7,601 nt of DNA from CAYSDH01 sp964429805 (GCA_964429805.1 CAYSDH010000106.1:1-7601); one strand, 5' to 3'; positions 1 to 5,891 are shown, counted from the first letter of the stretch. Notes: a model not told the origin generated them from the sequence alone. Numbers and translations are program-made.

Positions 1-42
1 TAGTTCTGAGTAAACTGATTTCACCCAATCTCTTTCATTCAT
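1..42 (-). CDS. 5' end of an unidentified protein, cut by the window edge
   Basis: Reading leftwards from an ATG at 40-42, the frame MNERDWVKSVYSEL stays open to the edge of the window (14 codons). The product cannot be recognised from so little. The start lies about 20 bases from the left arm of the first palindromic repeat. The minus-strand VOC gene and small exported gene begin in the same kind of place beside the second and third repeats, which is the main reason to accept this as a real gene. A second in-line ATG at 36-38 is in another frame and closes after five codons. A TACATTTG motif inside the neighbouring repeat (70-77, minus strand) could serve as its -7 element. Confidence 0.4.
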   Translation of the reverse strand, partial: MNERDWVKSVYSEL

Positions 43-60
43 GGTTTCATTCTATGACGC

Positions 61-158
61 ACAACGGAACAAATGTATGGCATGTGCCAAAGGCGGAGCC
101 GTGCTTAGCGCGGTGAGCGGGAGGCTTTGTGCGCGGAATATACTATCACATGGTGTTG
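61..158. repeat. Palindromic intergenic repeat, copy 1 (attC-like)
   Basis: A 98-bp imperfect palindrome from ACAAC (61-65) to GTTG (155-158). The outer stem pairs ATGGCATGTGCC (76-87) with the segment ending near 148, using G-T wobbles and two mismatches. The centre folds as CCGTGC-TTA-GCGCGG (99-113), a six-pair stem. Positions 61-117 match copy 2 (2864-2920) at 56 of 57 bases; the right half is more diverged. The last codons and TGA of the kinase/phospho-lyase gene lie inside its right arm. The flanks, GCACAAC on the left and GTTGTAATGC on the right, are not a direct target-site duplication. The architecture (YAAC, spacer, stem, variable centre, stem, spacer, GTTR) resembles an integron attC site, but the ends do not fit the full GTTRRRY consensus. 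Confidence 0.8.
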
Positions 159-2422
159 TAATGCGTTTTTAAGACTACGTCAATAGCATTCACTACAGTC
201 TCGGCATTTTCCAGACTAAAGCATAGAGCGGGTTTTGTCTTAATGATATTGTCAAAAGGACCATCCGTGCTGATCAAGATATACTTCCTTCTCAATTCAT
301 TTTTTATATGACTTGCCAATGCTGTATCTGGTTCCTTGGTATTGTCTTTTACTATTTCACATCCAATAAATAAGCCTGAGCCTCTCACATCTCCGATGCA
401 GGGATATTTTTGCATAAGCCCCTTTAAAAGTGATTTGTAGTGGTCGCCAACTGTTTTAGCATTTTCTTGTAATCTCTCTTCGTCTATAACATCTAGCACA
501 GCGGTGGCTATGGCACAAGAAACTGGATTACCACCAAAAGAACTAAAGAATTCTACTCCGCTTTCAAAAGAGGCGGCAATTTCATCAGTACAAACCACAG
601 CTCCCATAGGGTGACCATTAGCTATTGGCTTGCCGAGTATGACCATGTCTGGAATTACATCAGAAGCCTCAAATCCCCAAAAATAATCCCCGAGTCGCCC
701 AAAGCCTGTTTGCACTTCATCACTGATGCACACCCCACCTTGTGCACGTATCGCTGGATAGACTTCTTTTAAGTAGCCCACGGGTAGGGGCACTTGACCC
801 GCGCAGCCTACAACCGGTTCGCTTATAAAAGCTGAAATGGGCACATCAGAGTTACTGATTTGCTCAGCTGCGTCAGCTCCATAGCGTTTTCCCGGATGAG
901 TTGTCTCATTTTGGTACTTCCCTTTGTATGTGTCTGGTAAAGCAGTTTTGATGACATGCTGTTTTTGACCATTACCCTTTGGATTATTGAATTTATAATC
1001 ACTAATCTCTATGGCGGTTTGCGTGTTTCCATGATAGCCTAACTCCATCACCATCATGTGGTGCGAATTCGTGTGATTATTTGCCATTCTAATGGCTAGG
1101 TCACTGGCTGCACTTCCAGAATTCACAAAATAGACTTTGTTCAATTCAGCGGGAAAATGACTTAATAGTTTTTCAGCATAGATTGCTAGTTCTTTAAAAA
1201 TATACCTGGTGTTGGTATTCAGCTTAGCCATCTGTTTTTGGCCAGCAGTCACAACCTTCGGGTGGGAATGACCTACATGAGGTATATTGTTATAGGCATC
1301 TAAAAAAGTGTTTCCACTAGTATCGTACATGTATTGAAATGCAGATTGAGACATCTGAATAGGCTCTTCATAGCTGAGGGAAAGAATCGGACTTATGTGC
1401 TTGTACCTTCGCTCAATAGCTTCATGGATAGTCTCGTGATTCAGCGGTTCGAAATTCGCTGCTTTTCTGAATTCATTTTCAGCATTGATTGGACTGATAG
1501 CCAGCCAACGATAGATCATTTTCCAAGCCGATTTCTCACTCACTGAGGCATAACTGTTCTCCGGATTGGTTATTCTGGCATGAGCAGAATTACAGACACT
1601 CGTACAAAGTCTGGAAGCAATGAGGTAGTACAGTATGTTAATCTCCTTTTCTTCTAGTGGAAGAACTTCATTATACGCCTTCACTATAATAGTGGCCCAT
1701 TCTAGTGGATTTTCTTTGTCGTAACAGGCGTAGGTTATGGCTATTGCGAGTTCATTGATTAAAAAAGTATGTGCTAAATCACCAAAGTCGATAATCCCTG
1801 AAATCTCTCCATCTCGGATCAAGACATTCCACTCATTCGCATCATTATGAATAATTTGCTTCCTCAAATCGGGAATTACTGGTCTGACATGCTCTTCGAA
1901 TTGATTGAAAAAATAGCTGACTACATTCCTGTCTTTGGGATTTGGAATTTCGTCTATATACTTTCTGTTTAAATCTACGTACTGCAAATCCCACTCCCAT
2001 TGCCTAGCTTGAAGGGTATAGTTGGTGAAATCGCTTAGTTTGACATCTAAGCTCCCTAAAAATGTACCCAAGGATTTAAATAAGGCTGGAGTATGGTCTG
2101 CATCTCCAAGAAATTTTCCTTTTAAGAAAGAGAGCATACGGCATACAACTGTTCCTTGGTCAGAGTCTAACGTCTTAATGTACGACTTATCCCGAAATGG
2201 TATCGGTTTGGGGATTTGAGAATGAAACTCACTTTGAAGGAATAGAAGCACTTCATTTTCAGCCAAAACCACATCTCTGATCGGGCTTGAATACTTATAG
2301 GTCTTATAGATGTACTCCTCTTTCGAAGAGGCAACAATATGATAGTTGGCATTATCATAGCCATCAAGTTTCTTGGTACTCTGGACATCTATCCCGAATT
2401 CCTGCTCTATAGTTTGTTCCAT
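146..2422 (-). CDS. Fused APH-type kinase / class III PLP ammonia-phospho-lyase
   Basis: This 758-residue protein has two enzymes in one chain. Residues about 1-310 form an aminoglycoside-phosphotransferase-like kinase: HNDANEWNV at 192-200 (catalytic Asp194, Asn199) and IDFGD at 211-215 (metal-binding Asp212). Residues about 330-755 form a class III aminotransferase fold with PLP: NSGSAA at 434-439, YHGN at 463-466, ISDYKF at 473-478, SDEVQTGFGR at 567-576 (Asp568 near the pyridine nitrogen) and the Schiff-base Lys598 in LGKPIANG. The lyase half resembles ethanolamine-phosphate and 5-phosphohydroxylysine phospho-lyases, and the kinase half resembles hydroxylysine kinase. In that family a hydroxyl is phosphorylated, then phosphate and ammonia are eliminated to leave an aldehyde. 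By inference one polypeptide does both steps in the cytoplasm on a hydroxylated amine; the exact substrate is not readable here. Its ATG directly abuts the VOC stop codon, so the two are almost certainly co-translated. Its last codons lie in repeat copy 1. Confidence 0.9.
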   Translation of the reverse strand: MEQTIEQEFGIDVQSTKKLDGYDNANYHIVASSKEEYIYKTYKYSSPIRDVVLAENEVLLFLQSEFHSQIPKPIPFRDKSYIKTLDSDQGTVVCRMLSFLKGKFLGDADHTPALFKSLGTFLGSLDVKLSDFTNYTLQARQWEWDLQYVDLNRKYIDEIPNPKDRNVVSYFFNQFEEHVRPVIPDLRKQIIHNDANEWNVLIRDGEISGIIDFGDLAHTFLINELAIAITYACYDKENPLEWATIIVKAYNEVLPLEEKEINILYYLIASRLCTSVCNSAHARITNPENSYASVSEKSAWKMIYRWLAISPINAENEFRKAANFEPLNHETIHEAIERRYKHISPILSLSYEEPIQMSQSAFQYMYDTSGNTFLDAYNNIPHVGHSHPKVVTAGQKQMAKLNTNTRYIFKELAIYAEKLLSHFPAELNKVYFVNSGSAASDLAIRMANNHTNSHHMMVMELGYHGNTQTAIEISDYKFNNPKGNGQKQHVIKTALPDTYKGKYQNETTHPGKRYGADAAEQISNSDVPISAFISEPVVGCAGQVPLPVGYLKEVYPAIRAQGGVCISDEVQTGFGRLGDYFWGFEASDVIPDMVILGKPIANGHPMGAVVCTDEIAASFESGVEFFSSFGGNPVSCAIATAVLDVIDEERLQENAKTVGDHYKSLLKGLMQKYPCIGDVRGSGLFIGCEIVKDNTKEPDTALASHIKNELRRKYILISTDGPFDNIIKTKPALCFSLENAETVVNAIDVVLKTHYNTM

Positions 2423-2868
2423 TTATTTGAATACTTCCATGGGGTTCGAAAATGCTTTAAACTCAAGAGGATTTCCGCTAAAGTCAAAAACAAACATTGT
2501 CAACTGTTCCCCAATTTCGCCTTTGTATCTGGTTTGAGGTACAACCAAGAATTCAATGTTTTCGGATTCAAATATCCCTTGTATTCTCTCGAACTCATGG
2601 ACGTCTAACAGACAGCCGAAGTGGGGGATTGGAACACTTATACCATCTACTTTTCCGCAATAATCCAATTTAGGAAAGTTTGACCCTACATGAGCAGAAA
2701 GCTGATTTTCGAAAAAATCGAAATCAATCCAAGATTCAGTCGACCTTCCTTCCTTGCAACCTAAAATATCTATATAGAATCTTCTCGTTGATTCAATGTC
2801 TTTGACTTTGAAAGCATAATGGAATGATGACATTTTTCTTTAGGGGTTGACTTTAGATGCATTACAAC
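155..2868 (-). other. Cassette-like module A (VOC enzyme plus kinase/phospho-lyase) with private inverted ends
   Basis: The block opens with GTTGTAATGC (155-164), the right edge of repeat copy 1. It closes with GCATTACAAC (2859-2868), the left edge of copy 2. These are perfect 10-bp inverted complements, while the two outer edges of copy 1 agree over only about five bases. The genes run on the minus strand, so the block's 3' end is at copy 1, where the stop codon overlaps the repeat. The inverted ends are read directly from the sequence; calling the block a mobile cassette is inference from the analogy with integron cassettes. Confidence 0.55.
2423..2833 (-). CDS. VOC-fold protein, predicted extradiol-dioxygenase-like (COG3565 type)
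   Basis: This 136-residue single-domain protein fits the vicinal oxygen chelate superfamily (glyoxalase I / extradiol dioxygenase). It shows the two beta-alpha-beta-beta-beta halves, with candidate metal ligands His5, His48 or His71 (in PIPHFG) and Glu124 (in PLEFKAF). The strings GRSTESWIDFDFF near 29-41 and GEQLTMFVFDFSGNPLEFKAF near 108-128 are typical of the COG3565 group of short predicted dioxygenases, whose substrates are largely unknown. Its TAA (2423-2425) is followed at once by the ATG of the kinase/phospho-lyase gene, which suggests translational coupling and a shared pathway, perhaps acting on the aldehyde or on a related metabolite (inference). The start is fixed by the fold, which begins at residue 3, and by the repeat only about 30 bases upstream. 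The leader is A-rich (AAAGAAAA), as usual in Bacteroidota. Confidence 0.85.
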   Translation of the reverse strand: MSSFHYAFKVKDIESTRRFYIDILGCKEGRSTESWIDFDFFENQLSAHVGSNFPKLDYCGKVDGISVPIPHFGCLLDVHEFERIQGIFESENIEFLVVPQTRYKGEIGEQLTMFVFDFSGNPLEFKAFSNPMEVFK

Positions 2869-2960
2869 GGATCAAATGTATGGCATGTGCCAAAGGCGGA
2901 GCCGTGCTTAGCGCGGTGAGGGGTTGTTTTGTGTGAGGCATATGCTATCACATAGTGTTA
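2864..2960. repeat. Palindromic intergenic repeat, copy 2 (attC-like)
   Basis: A 97-bp palindrome from ACAAC (2864-2868) to GTTA (2957-2960), between divergent modules A and C. It has the cleanest outer stem of the four: ATGGCATGTGCC pairs with GGCATATGCTAT over 12 positions with two G-T wobbles and no mismatch. The central CCGTGC-TTA-GCGCGG hairpin is the same as in copy 1. The left flank GCATTACAAC belongs to module A and the right flank GTTAGAATTTCATTT to module C, by their matches at the far ends of those modules. Confidence 0.8.
2873..2880 (-). promoter_or_regulatory. Possible -7 element inside repeat copy 2, facing the VOC gene
   Basis: On the minus strand this reads TACATTTG, an exact match to the Bacteroidota TAnnTTTG -7 core. 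The distance from its TTTG to the VOC ATG is about 43 bases, nearly the same as the 44 bases at the thioredoxin and CMD genes. I see no good -33 TTTG at the usual spacing, so the call is tentative. Copy 1 carries the same motif facing the partial gene at 1-42; copies 3 and 4 do not. Confidence 0.3.
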
Positions 2961-2971
2961 GAATTTCATTT

Positions 2972-3170
2972 TCACTGCATTTATATCTCCATTGAAATGA
3001 CAGGGCTTAAAAAAACTAAAGTATCAAATATTTGAAAGTATATCCGCACGAAATTAATAGACAAACTTCCTGAGTCACAGGAGCCATTTGGCATCTAGAT
3101 GGTGGTGTCATGGGAGGTCGTAACTGATATCCTCCACCATACCGATTTTCACAAAAAGGCCTGATTTAAT
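2972..3170. other. Gene-free stretch between repeat copy 2 and the thioredoxin promoter
   Basis: No convincing reading frame is present on either strand. The only structure seen is an imperfect inverted repeat: ATGGTGG (3099-3105) against CCACCAT (3134-3140), with GGAGG (3113-3117) able to pair alternatively with CCTCC (3131-3135). Together with the 3171-3283 promoter, this accounts for the roughly 320 bases between the repeat and the first gene of module C. It may be an extended regulatory region or the remains of something lost. Confidence 0.4.
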
Positions 3171-3252
3171 AGCCTGAAGGAAAAACGGTCAAGTATTGGG
3201 GAAAAGCGGCCTAGTACAATTCGTCTAGGCCGCCCCACATTTGTACTGTCAA
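3171..3252 (+). promoter_or_regulatory. Thioredoxin promoter with conserved upstream box
   Basis: This region aligns without gaps, at a constant offset of 1411, to the region before the CMD gene. Box 1 is GGAAAAACGGTCAAGTATT (3179-3197), 17 of 19 identical. Box 2 is CTAGTA (3211-3216), identical. Box 3 is TTTGTACTGTCAA (3240-3252), 12 of 13 identical. CACATTTG (3236-3243) serves as a near-consensus TAnnTTTG -7 core, and the ATG follows 44 bases after TTTG. Box 1, about 50 bases upstream of the core, is the natural candidate for the site of the AraC-type activator encoded next door. Confidence 0.65.
3206..3233. promoter_or_regulatory. Perfect inverted repeat in the thioredoxin promoter
   Basis: GCGGCCTAG (3206-3214) and CTAGGCCGC (3225-3233) are perfect nine-base arms around a ten-base spacer. 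They lie between the conserved upstream box and the -7 core, about where the -33 region should be. The sister CMD promoter keeps only the CTAGTA part and has no palindrome, so this is likely an extra operator specific to thioredoxin. It lies upstream of the expected transcript start, so an RNA hairpin role is less likely. Confidence 0.45.
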
Positions 3253-3283
3253 AGCGATTACGAATATTAAAAACTCAAATACA

Positions 3284-3610
3284 ATGAATGCAATAGAGAA
3301 TATCGAACAATTCAATGCCCTTGTCAAAGGAGACAAACCCGTCATGCTGGACTTCTATGCCGACTGGTGTGGCCCTTGCCGTACCCTTCTACCTACAGTC
3401 GAAAAACTCGCTGATGAGTACAACGACAGAGTGGACATCTACAAAGTGAATGTTGACGCTCAGGCGCAACTCGCTCAACACTTCAAAGTCCGAAGCATTC
3501 CTGCTTTGTTCTTCATCAAAGATGGTGAGGTGATCGATCGAGCGGGCGGAGTGCTTCCAGAGAATATGCTGAGAGAAAAGCTGGACAACTTAGCCGAAAA
3601 GGCTGCTTGA
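3284..3610 (+). CDS. Thioredoxin
   Basis: A 108-residue single-domain cytoplasmic thioredoxin of standard length. The redox centre is WCGPC at 28-32, preceded by DFYADWCGPC with the buried Asp23. The cis-proline is Pro73 in RSIPALFF, and the closing KDGEVIDRAGG turn is at 80-89. There is no signal peptide. It reduces disulfides in client proteins and could supply electrons to the CMD/AhpD-like protein or to a peroxidase; this link rests on the shared promoter sequence and proximity (inference). The leader is A-rich without a Shine-Dalgarno. It is closed by a strong terminator, so it is mainly monocistronic. It is equivalent to trxA-type proteins, but several paralogues are common in this phylum, so no symbol is given. 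Confidence 0.95.
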   Translation: MNAIENIEQFNALVKGDKPVMLDFYADWCGPCRTLLPTVEKLADEYNDRVDIYKVNVDAQAQLAQHFKVRSIPALFFIKDGEVIDRAGGVLPENMLREKLDNLAEKAA

Positions 3611-3661
3611 TGAAGCGCGCTAGTAAAGATCTCGGAGCACATCATGACACTTTTCAAATCA

Positions 3662-3695
3662 CGGGCATCCATGCCGGATGCCCGTTTTTGTTTTT
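3662..3695 (+). terminator. Intrinsic terminator after thioredoxin
   Basis: CGGGCATCC (3662-3670) pairs perfectly with GGATGCCCG (3676-3684) around a five-base loop, followed by TTTTTGTTTTT (3685-3695). The next gene's ATG comes only 22 bases after the T-run, leaving no room for a normal promoter between them. Confidence 0.9.
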
Positions 3696-3716
3696 ATCAA
3701 TCACTACATTCATCGT

Positions 3717-4544
3717 ATGAAATTCAGCGGAAGAGCAGGAGAATTCCTTTATCTAGATACACTCGACAGCAGTACCTGTCATCATATAACAGAGCAGATC
3801 GACAGCAGTCTTTCTGTTCTATGGTTCGAAGAAGATGACAATCAACTCCTGATCGATGGTCGGCTGGAGATATTCGACAAAGGTGAGATCGTCTTCCTGA
3901 CCGAATTTCACAAGCTCACCCCAAAACGGATCGGCCGACTAAGACTCCTTCGTTTCAACAGACCGTTTTATTGCATTAAGGACCATGACTCAGAAGTCGG
4001 CTGCAAGGGTCTCTTGTTCTTTGGTGCGTCCACCCTGCCGCGACTGCGCATTCCGTCAGATGAAGTTGAGACTTTCGATACATTGTGGAAGATGTTCCTG
4101 ATCGAAATGGACTCGACCGACAAACTGCAGATCGACATGTTGCAAATGATGCTGAAGCGCTACCTCATCTTGTGCACACGCATTTATACGAGTCAGAACG
4201 AAGGCCTCAATACACTGCCAGATCTAGATCTGGTGCGGGAATTCAACTACTTGGTCGAACAGCACTTCAGAACGGAGATGGGTGTGGCCGACTATGCCGA
4301 CATGCTCAATAAATCACCAAAGACATTGAGCAACCAGTTTTCGAAAGAAGGTTATCCGTCACCACTACAATTCATCCAGCAGAGGCGAATGCTCGAAGCA
4401 AGAAGACTTCTGAGATATAGTGATAAGCAGATTCAAGAGATCGGCTTTGAAATCGGTTATGGGGATGTGCAGGCATTCAGCCGATTCTTCAAAAAAGAAG
4501 AAGGCATGTCTCCAAGAGAATATCGAGAGGCCGAAATCGCCTGA
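3717..4544 (+). CDS. AraC-family transcriptional regulator
   Basis: A 275-residue regulator. Residues about 1-160 form a poorly conserved ligand-sensing part (probably cupin-like). Residues about 172-275 hold the AraC DNA-binding domain with two helix-turn-helix units, near 189-210 (GVADYADMLNKSPKTLSNQF) and 237-260 (QEIGFEIGYGDVQAFSRFFK), ending in the family signature GMSPREYR (263-270). The frame could open at 3678, but that ATG lies inside the terminator stem, so I place the start at 3717. The gene sits between two nearly identical promoters, before thioredoxin and CMD, and is the obvious regulator of both (inference). Cys21, Cys86, Cys96 and Cys153 lie in the sensing part and might make it redox-responsive, which is speculation. 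Its own transcription probably depends on read-through from thioredoxin. Confidence 0.92.
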   Translation: MKFSGRAGEFLYLDTLDSSTCHHITEQIDSSLSVLWFEEDDNQLLIDGRLEIFDKGEIVFLTEFHKLTPKRIGRLRLLRFNRPFYCIKDHDSEVGCKGLLFFGASTLPRLRIPSDEVETFDTLWKMFLIEMDSTDKLQIDMLQMMLKRYLILCTRIYTSQNEGLNTLPDLDLVREFNYLVEQHFRTEMGVADYADMLNKSPKTLSNQFSKEGYPSPLQFIQQRRMLEARRLLRYSDKQIQEIGFEIGYGDVQAFSRFFKKEEGMSPREYREAEIA

Positions 4545-4581
4545 TATTTTCCTTTAATAGGCTACTATTTGAGTCAAAAAA

Positions 4582-4663
4582 GGCTCAAGGGAAAAATGGT
4601 CAAGTCTTCAGGAATTCTGAACTAGTATCTGCCCACTCTACTGCTGCATCTTTGTATTGTCAA
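4582..4663 (+). promoter_or_regulatory. CMD-gene promoter, sister of the thioredoxin promoter
   Basis: The same three blocks sit at identical spacing: GGAAAAATGGTCAAGTCTT (4590-4608), CTAGTA (4622-4627) and TTTGTATTGTCAA (4651-4663). CATCTTTG (4647-4654) is the -7-like core, and the ATG is again 44 bases after TTTG. A GGCTCAAG element (4582-4589) lies 16 bases upstream of GGTCAAGT (4598-4605), which may make a tandem half-site arrangement for an AraC-type activator. No nine-base palindrome like that of the thioredoxin promoter is present. Confidence 0.65.
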
Positions 4664-4694
4664 TACGAAAAGAACAATATAAAACTTATAGATC

Positions 4695-5243
4695 ATGAAT
4701 ACATTTTCAATTCCTACAAGAGACGAAGTGACCGAGAACAATCAAGAGATCTTCGACAATTTGGAGAAAGGACTAGGCTTCGTTCCCAACCTCTACGCAT
4801 ACTATGCGAAGAATGAGACGGCTCTTGGCGACTACCTTGCTCTGCAAAATCGCAAGTCTACTTTGCAGGCCAAAGAGCGTGAGATCATCAACTTGGTCGT
4901 GAGCCAGATCAATGGCTGCCGCTACTGTCAATCTGCTCACACTGCCCTAGGCAAGATGAACGGATTTACAGAAGATCAGATTCTCGAACTAAGAGGAGGC
5001 AGTGCTTCATTCAACCCTAAATTCAACGCATTGGTCAACTTTGCCAAAGCTGTGACCCTCAATAGAGGCAAGGTCAGTGACGATGTCAAAGAGAACTTCT
5101 TTGCAGCTGGTTACACGGAGGCCAACTTGATCGATGTGGTCATCATCATCGGTGACAAAGTGATCAGTAACTACATCCACAACTTGGCTGGATTCGAAAT
5201 CGACTTTCCATTGGCCCAGGAGCTGGAAGCCGTCACTGCTTAA
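4695..5243 (+). CDS. Carboxymuconolactone decarboxylase (AhpD-like) family protein
   Basis: A 182-residue all-helical protein with the AhpD active-site pattern: Glu63, then NGCRYCQSAH with Cys75, Cys78 and His82. This is the E-x(11)-CxxC-x3-H arrangement of alkylhydroperoxidase-type CMD proteins, which relay electrons to peroxidases or reduce hydroperoxides themselves. It lacks ring-cleavage neighbours, so a beta-ketoadipate role is unlikely. It has no export signal and should act in the cytoplasm. It shares promoter architecture with the thioredoxin gene and is followed by an OsmC-like gene, which points to peroxide or thiol-reactive-electrophile defence (inference). The start is fixed by the promoter alignment, where ATG matches ATG at offset 1411. 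A strong terminator follows. Confidence 0.92.
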   Translation: MNTFSIPTRDEVTENNQEIFDNLEKGLGFVPNLYAYYAKNETALGDYLALQNRKSTLQAKEREIINLVVSQINGCRYCQSAHTALGKMNGFTEDQILELRGGSASFNPKFNALVNFAKAVTLNRGKVSDDVKENFFAAGYTEANLIDVVIIIGDKVISNYIHNLAGFEIDFPLAQELEAVTA

Positions 5244-5262
5244 ATAAATTTTCATAGCATAG

Positions 5263-5306
5263 AGATCAGGACAGATGTTCATCTGGTCTGTCCTGATCTT
5301 TTTTTT
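5263..5306 (+). terminator. Intrinsic terminator between the CMD and OsmC-like genes
   Basis: GATCAGGACAGA (5264-5275) pairs perfectly with TCTGTCCTGATC (5287-5298), plus an A-T closing pair, around an 11-base loop. A run of eight T follows (5299-5306). The OsmC-like ATG is 24 bases further on with no visible promoter, so partial read-through is likely. Confidence 0.92.
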
Positions 5307-5330
5307 AATACATCAAAAACAAATAGCGTC

Positions 5331-5759
5331 ATGGCAACGAAAATCAGTTTAAAGAACATCCCTACAGGGTATCAGACCATTATCGACAACGGACGTCACT
5401 CTATATTGACTGACGAGCCGATAGCAAGCAAAGGCACGGACTTGGGCTTTTCTCCGACCGACTTGATCCTTTCTAGTATCGGTATGTGCAAAGTCGCTAC
5501 GGTGAGATACATCGCCAGAAAAAAGGGTTGGGAGATCGGTGATGTCAATGCCGAACTCGAACAGAATGTGAAGCGTGGAGAAAATCGAACTCTTGCGACT
5601 CACATCACAGTCAAAATGAGTATCGAAGGAGACTTGACCGATGAGCAGCGAGACGAATTACTCAAGCAAGCCGATAAGTGTTACGTGCATCGCATGATTG
5701 AAGGCGATTGGGATATCGAGCCAGCACAGTACTTCAGTCCAGAAGAGTTGGTAGCGTGA
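5331..5759 (+). CDS. OsmC-like peroxiredoxin-type protein
   Basis: A 142-residue OsmC/Ohr superfamily protein. Both reactive cysteines are in their expected places: Cys53 in FSPTDLILSSIGMCKVATVRYIA (central helix) and Cys117 in ADKCYVHRMIEG. In this family the pair reduces organic hydroperoxides, with electrons from small dithiols or thioredoxin-like partners. The motif around Cys117 and the short N-terminus fit the YhfA/OsmC-like branch rather than classical Ohr, so the true substrate could differ. It lies downstream of the CMD gene past a terminator and is probably expressed by read-through. The stop is 24 bases before the inverted end of module C. Confidence 0.9.
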   Translation: MATKISLKNIPTGYQTIIDNGRHSILTDEPIASKGTDLGFSPTDLILSSIGMCKVATVRYIARKKGWEIGDVNAELEQNVKRGENRTLATHITVKMSIEGDLTDEQRDELLKQADKCYVHRMIEGDWDIEPAQYFSPEELVA

Positions 5760-5792
5760 GGCTGGTTATCTTTCGATGGCACTAAATGAATT

Positions 5793-5891
5793 CTAACGTA
5801 CCACCTGTATGAACCGTGACATGGCAGAGCAGATATTTCTTTGACTGCTGTGTGTTGGCTTGGCGAGGTCATGGTTTATTACAGCTTGTTA
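5793..5891. repeat. Palindromic intergenic repeat, copy 4 (diverged, attC-like)
   Basis: A 99-bp palindrome from CTAAC (5793-5797) to GTTA (5888-5891). Its primary sequence is diverged, but it shares CTAACGTAC, TGTATG and TGGC-GAGC with copy 3 at the same spacing. The outer stem pairs CTGTATGAACCGTGAC (5805-5820) with GTCATGGTTTATTACAG (5868-5884) with one wobble and a small internal loop. An inner stem pairs CAGAGCAG with CTGCTGTG. It sits between the converging module C and module B genes, and the TAA of the small exported gene lies inside its right edge. It may double as a two-way terminator. Confidence 0.7.

Larger units (their letters stand above)
2957..5797 (+). other. Cassette-like module C (thioredoxin, AraC, CMD, OsmC) with private inverted ends
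   Basis: The left end is GTTAGAATTTCATTT (2957-2971). The right end is AAATGAATTCTAAC (5784-5797), whose complement is GTTAGAATTCATTT. The two agree throughout except for one extra T. The block holds four plus-strand genes with their own promoters and terminators. The osmC-like stop lies 24 bases before the right inverted end. The end match is seen in the sequence; mobility is inferred. Confidence 0.5.

Noticed and set aside
432..440. Loss-of-function reading of NSGSAA (Ala instead of Glu) in the phospho-lyase domain
   Set aside because: From memory, NSGSAA-type sequences are common in bacterial kinase-fused members, and the PLP lysine and aspartate are intact, so inactivation is not indicated.
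1334..2608. Plus-strand and other-frame open frames opposite the kinase/phospho-lyase and VOC genes
   Set aside because: All lie within well-supported coding sequence on the other strand and show no recognisable protein features.
3678..3716. Upstream start (ATG at 3678) for the AraC gene
   Set aside because: It lies inside the stem of the thioredoxin terminator, and the added residues (MPVFVFINHYIHR) come from the stem and T-run. The ATG at 3717 is the better start.
4695..5243. True carboxymuconolactone decarboxylase of aromatic degradation
   Set aside because: The Glu-CxxC-His pattern is that of AhpD-like redox proteins and there are no aromatic-ring degradation neighbours apart from the unrelated VOC gene in another module.
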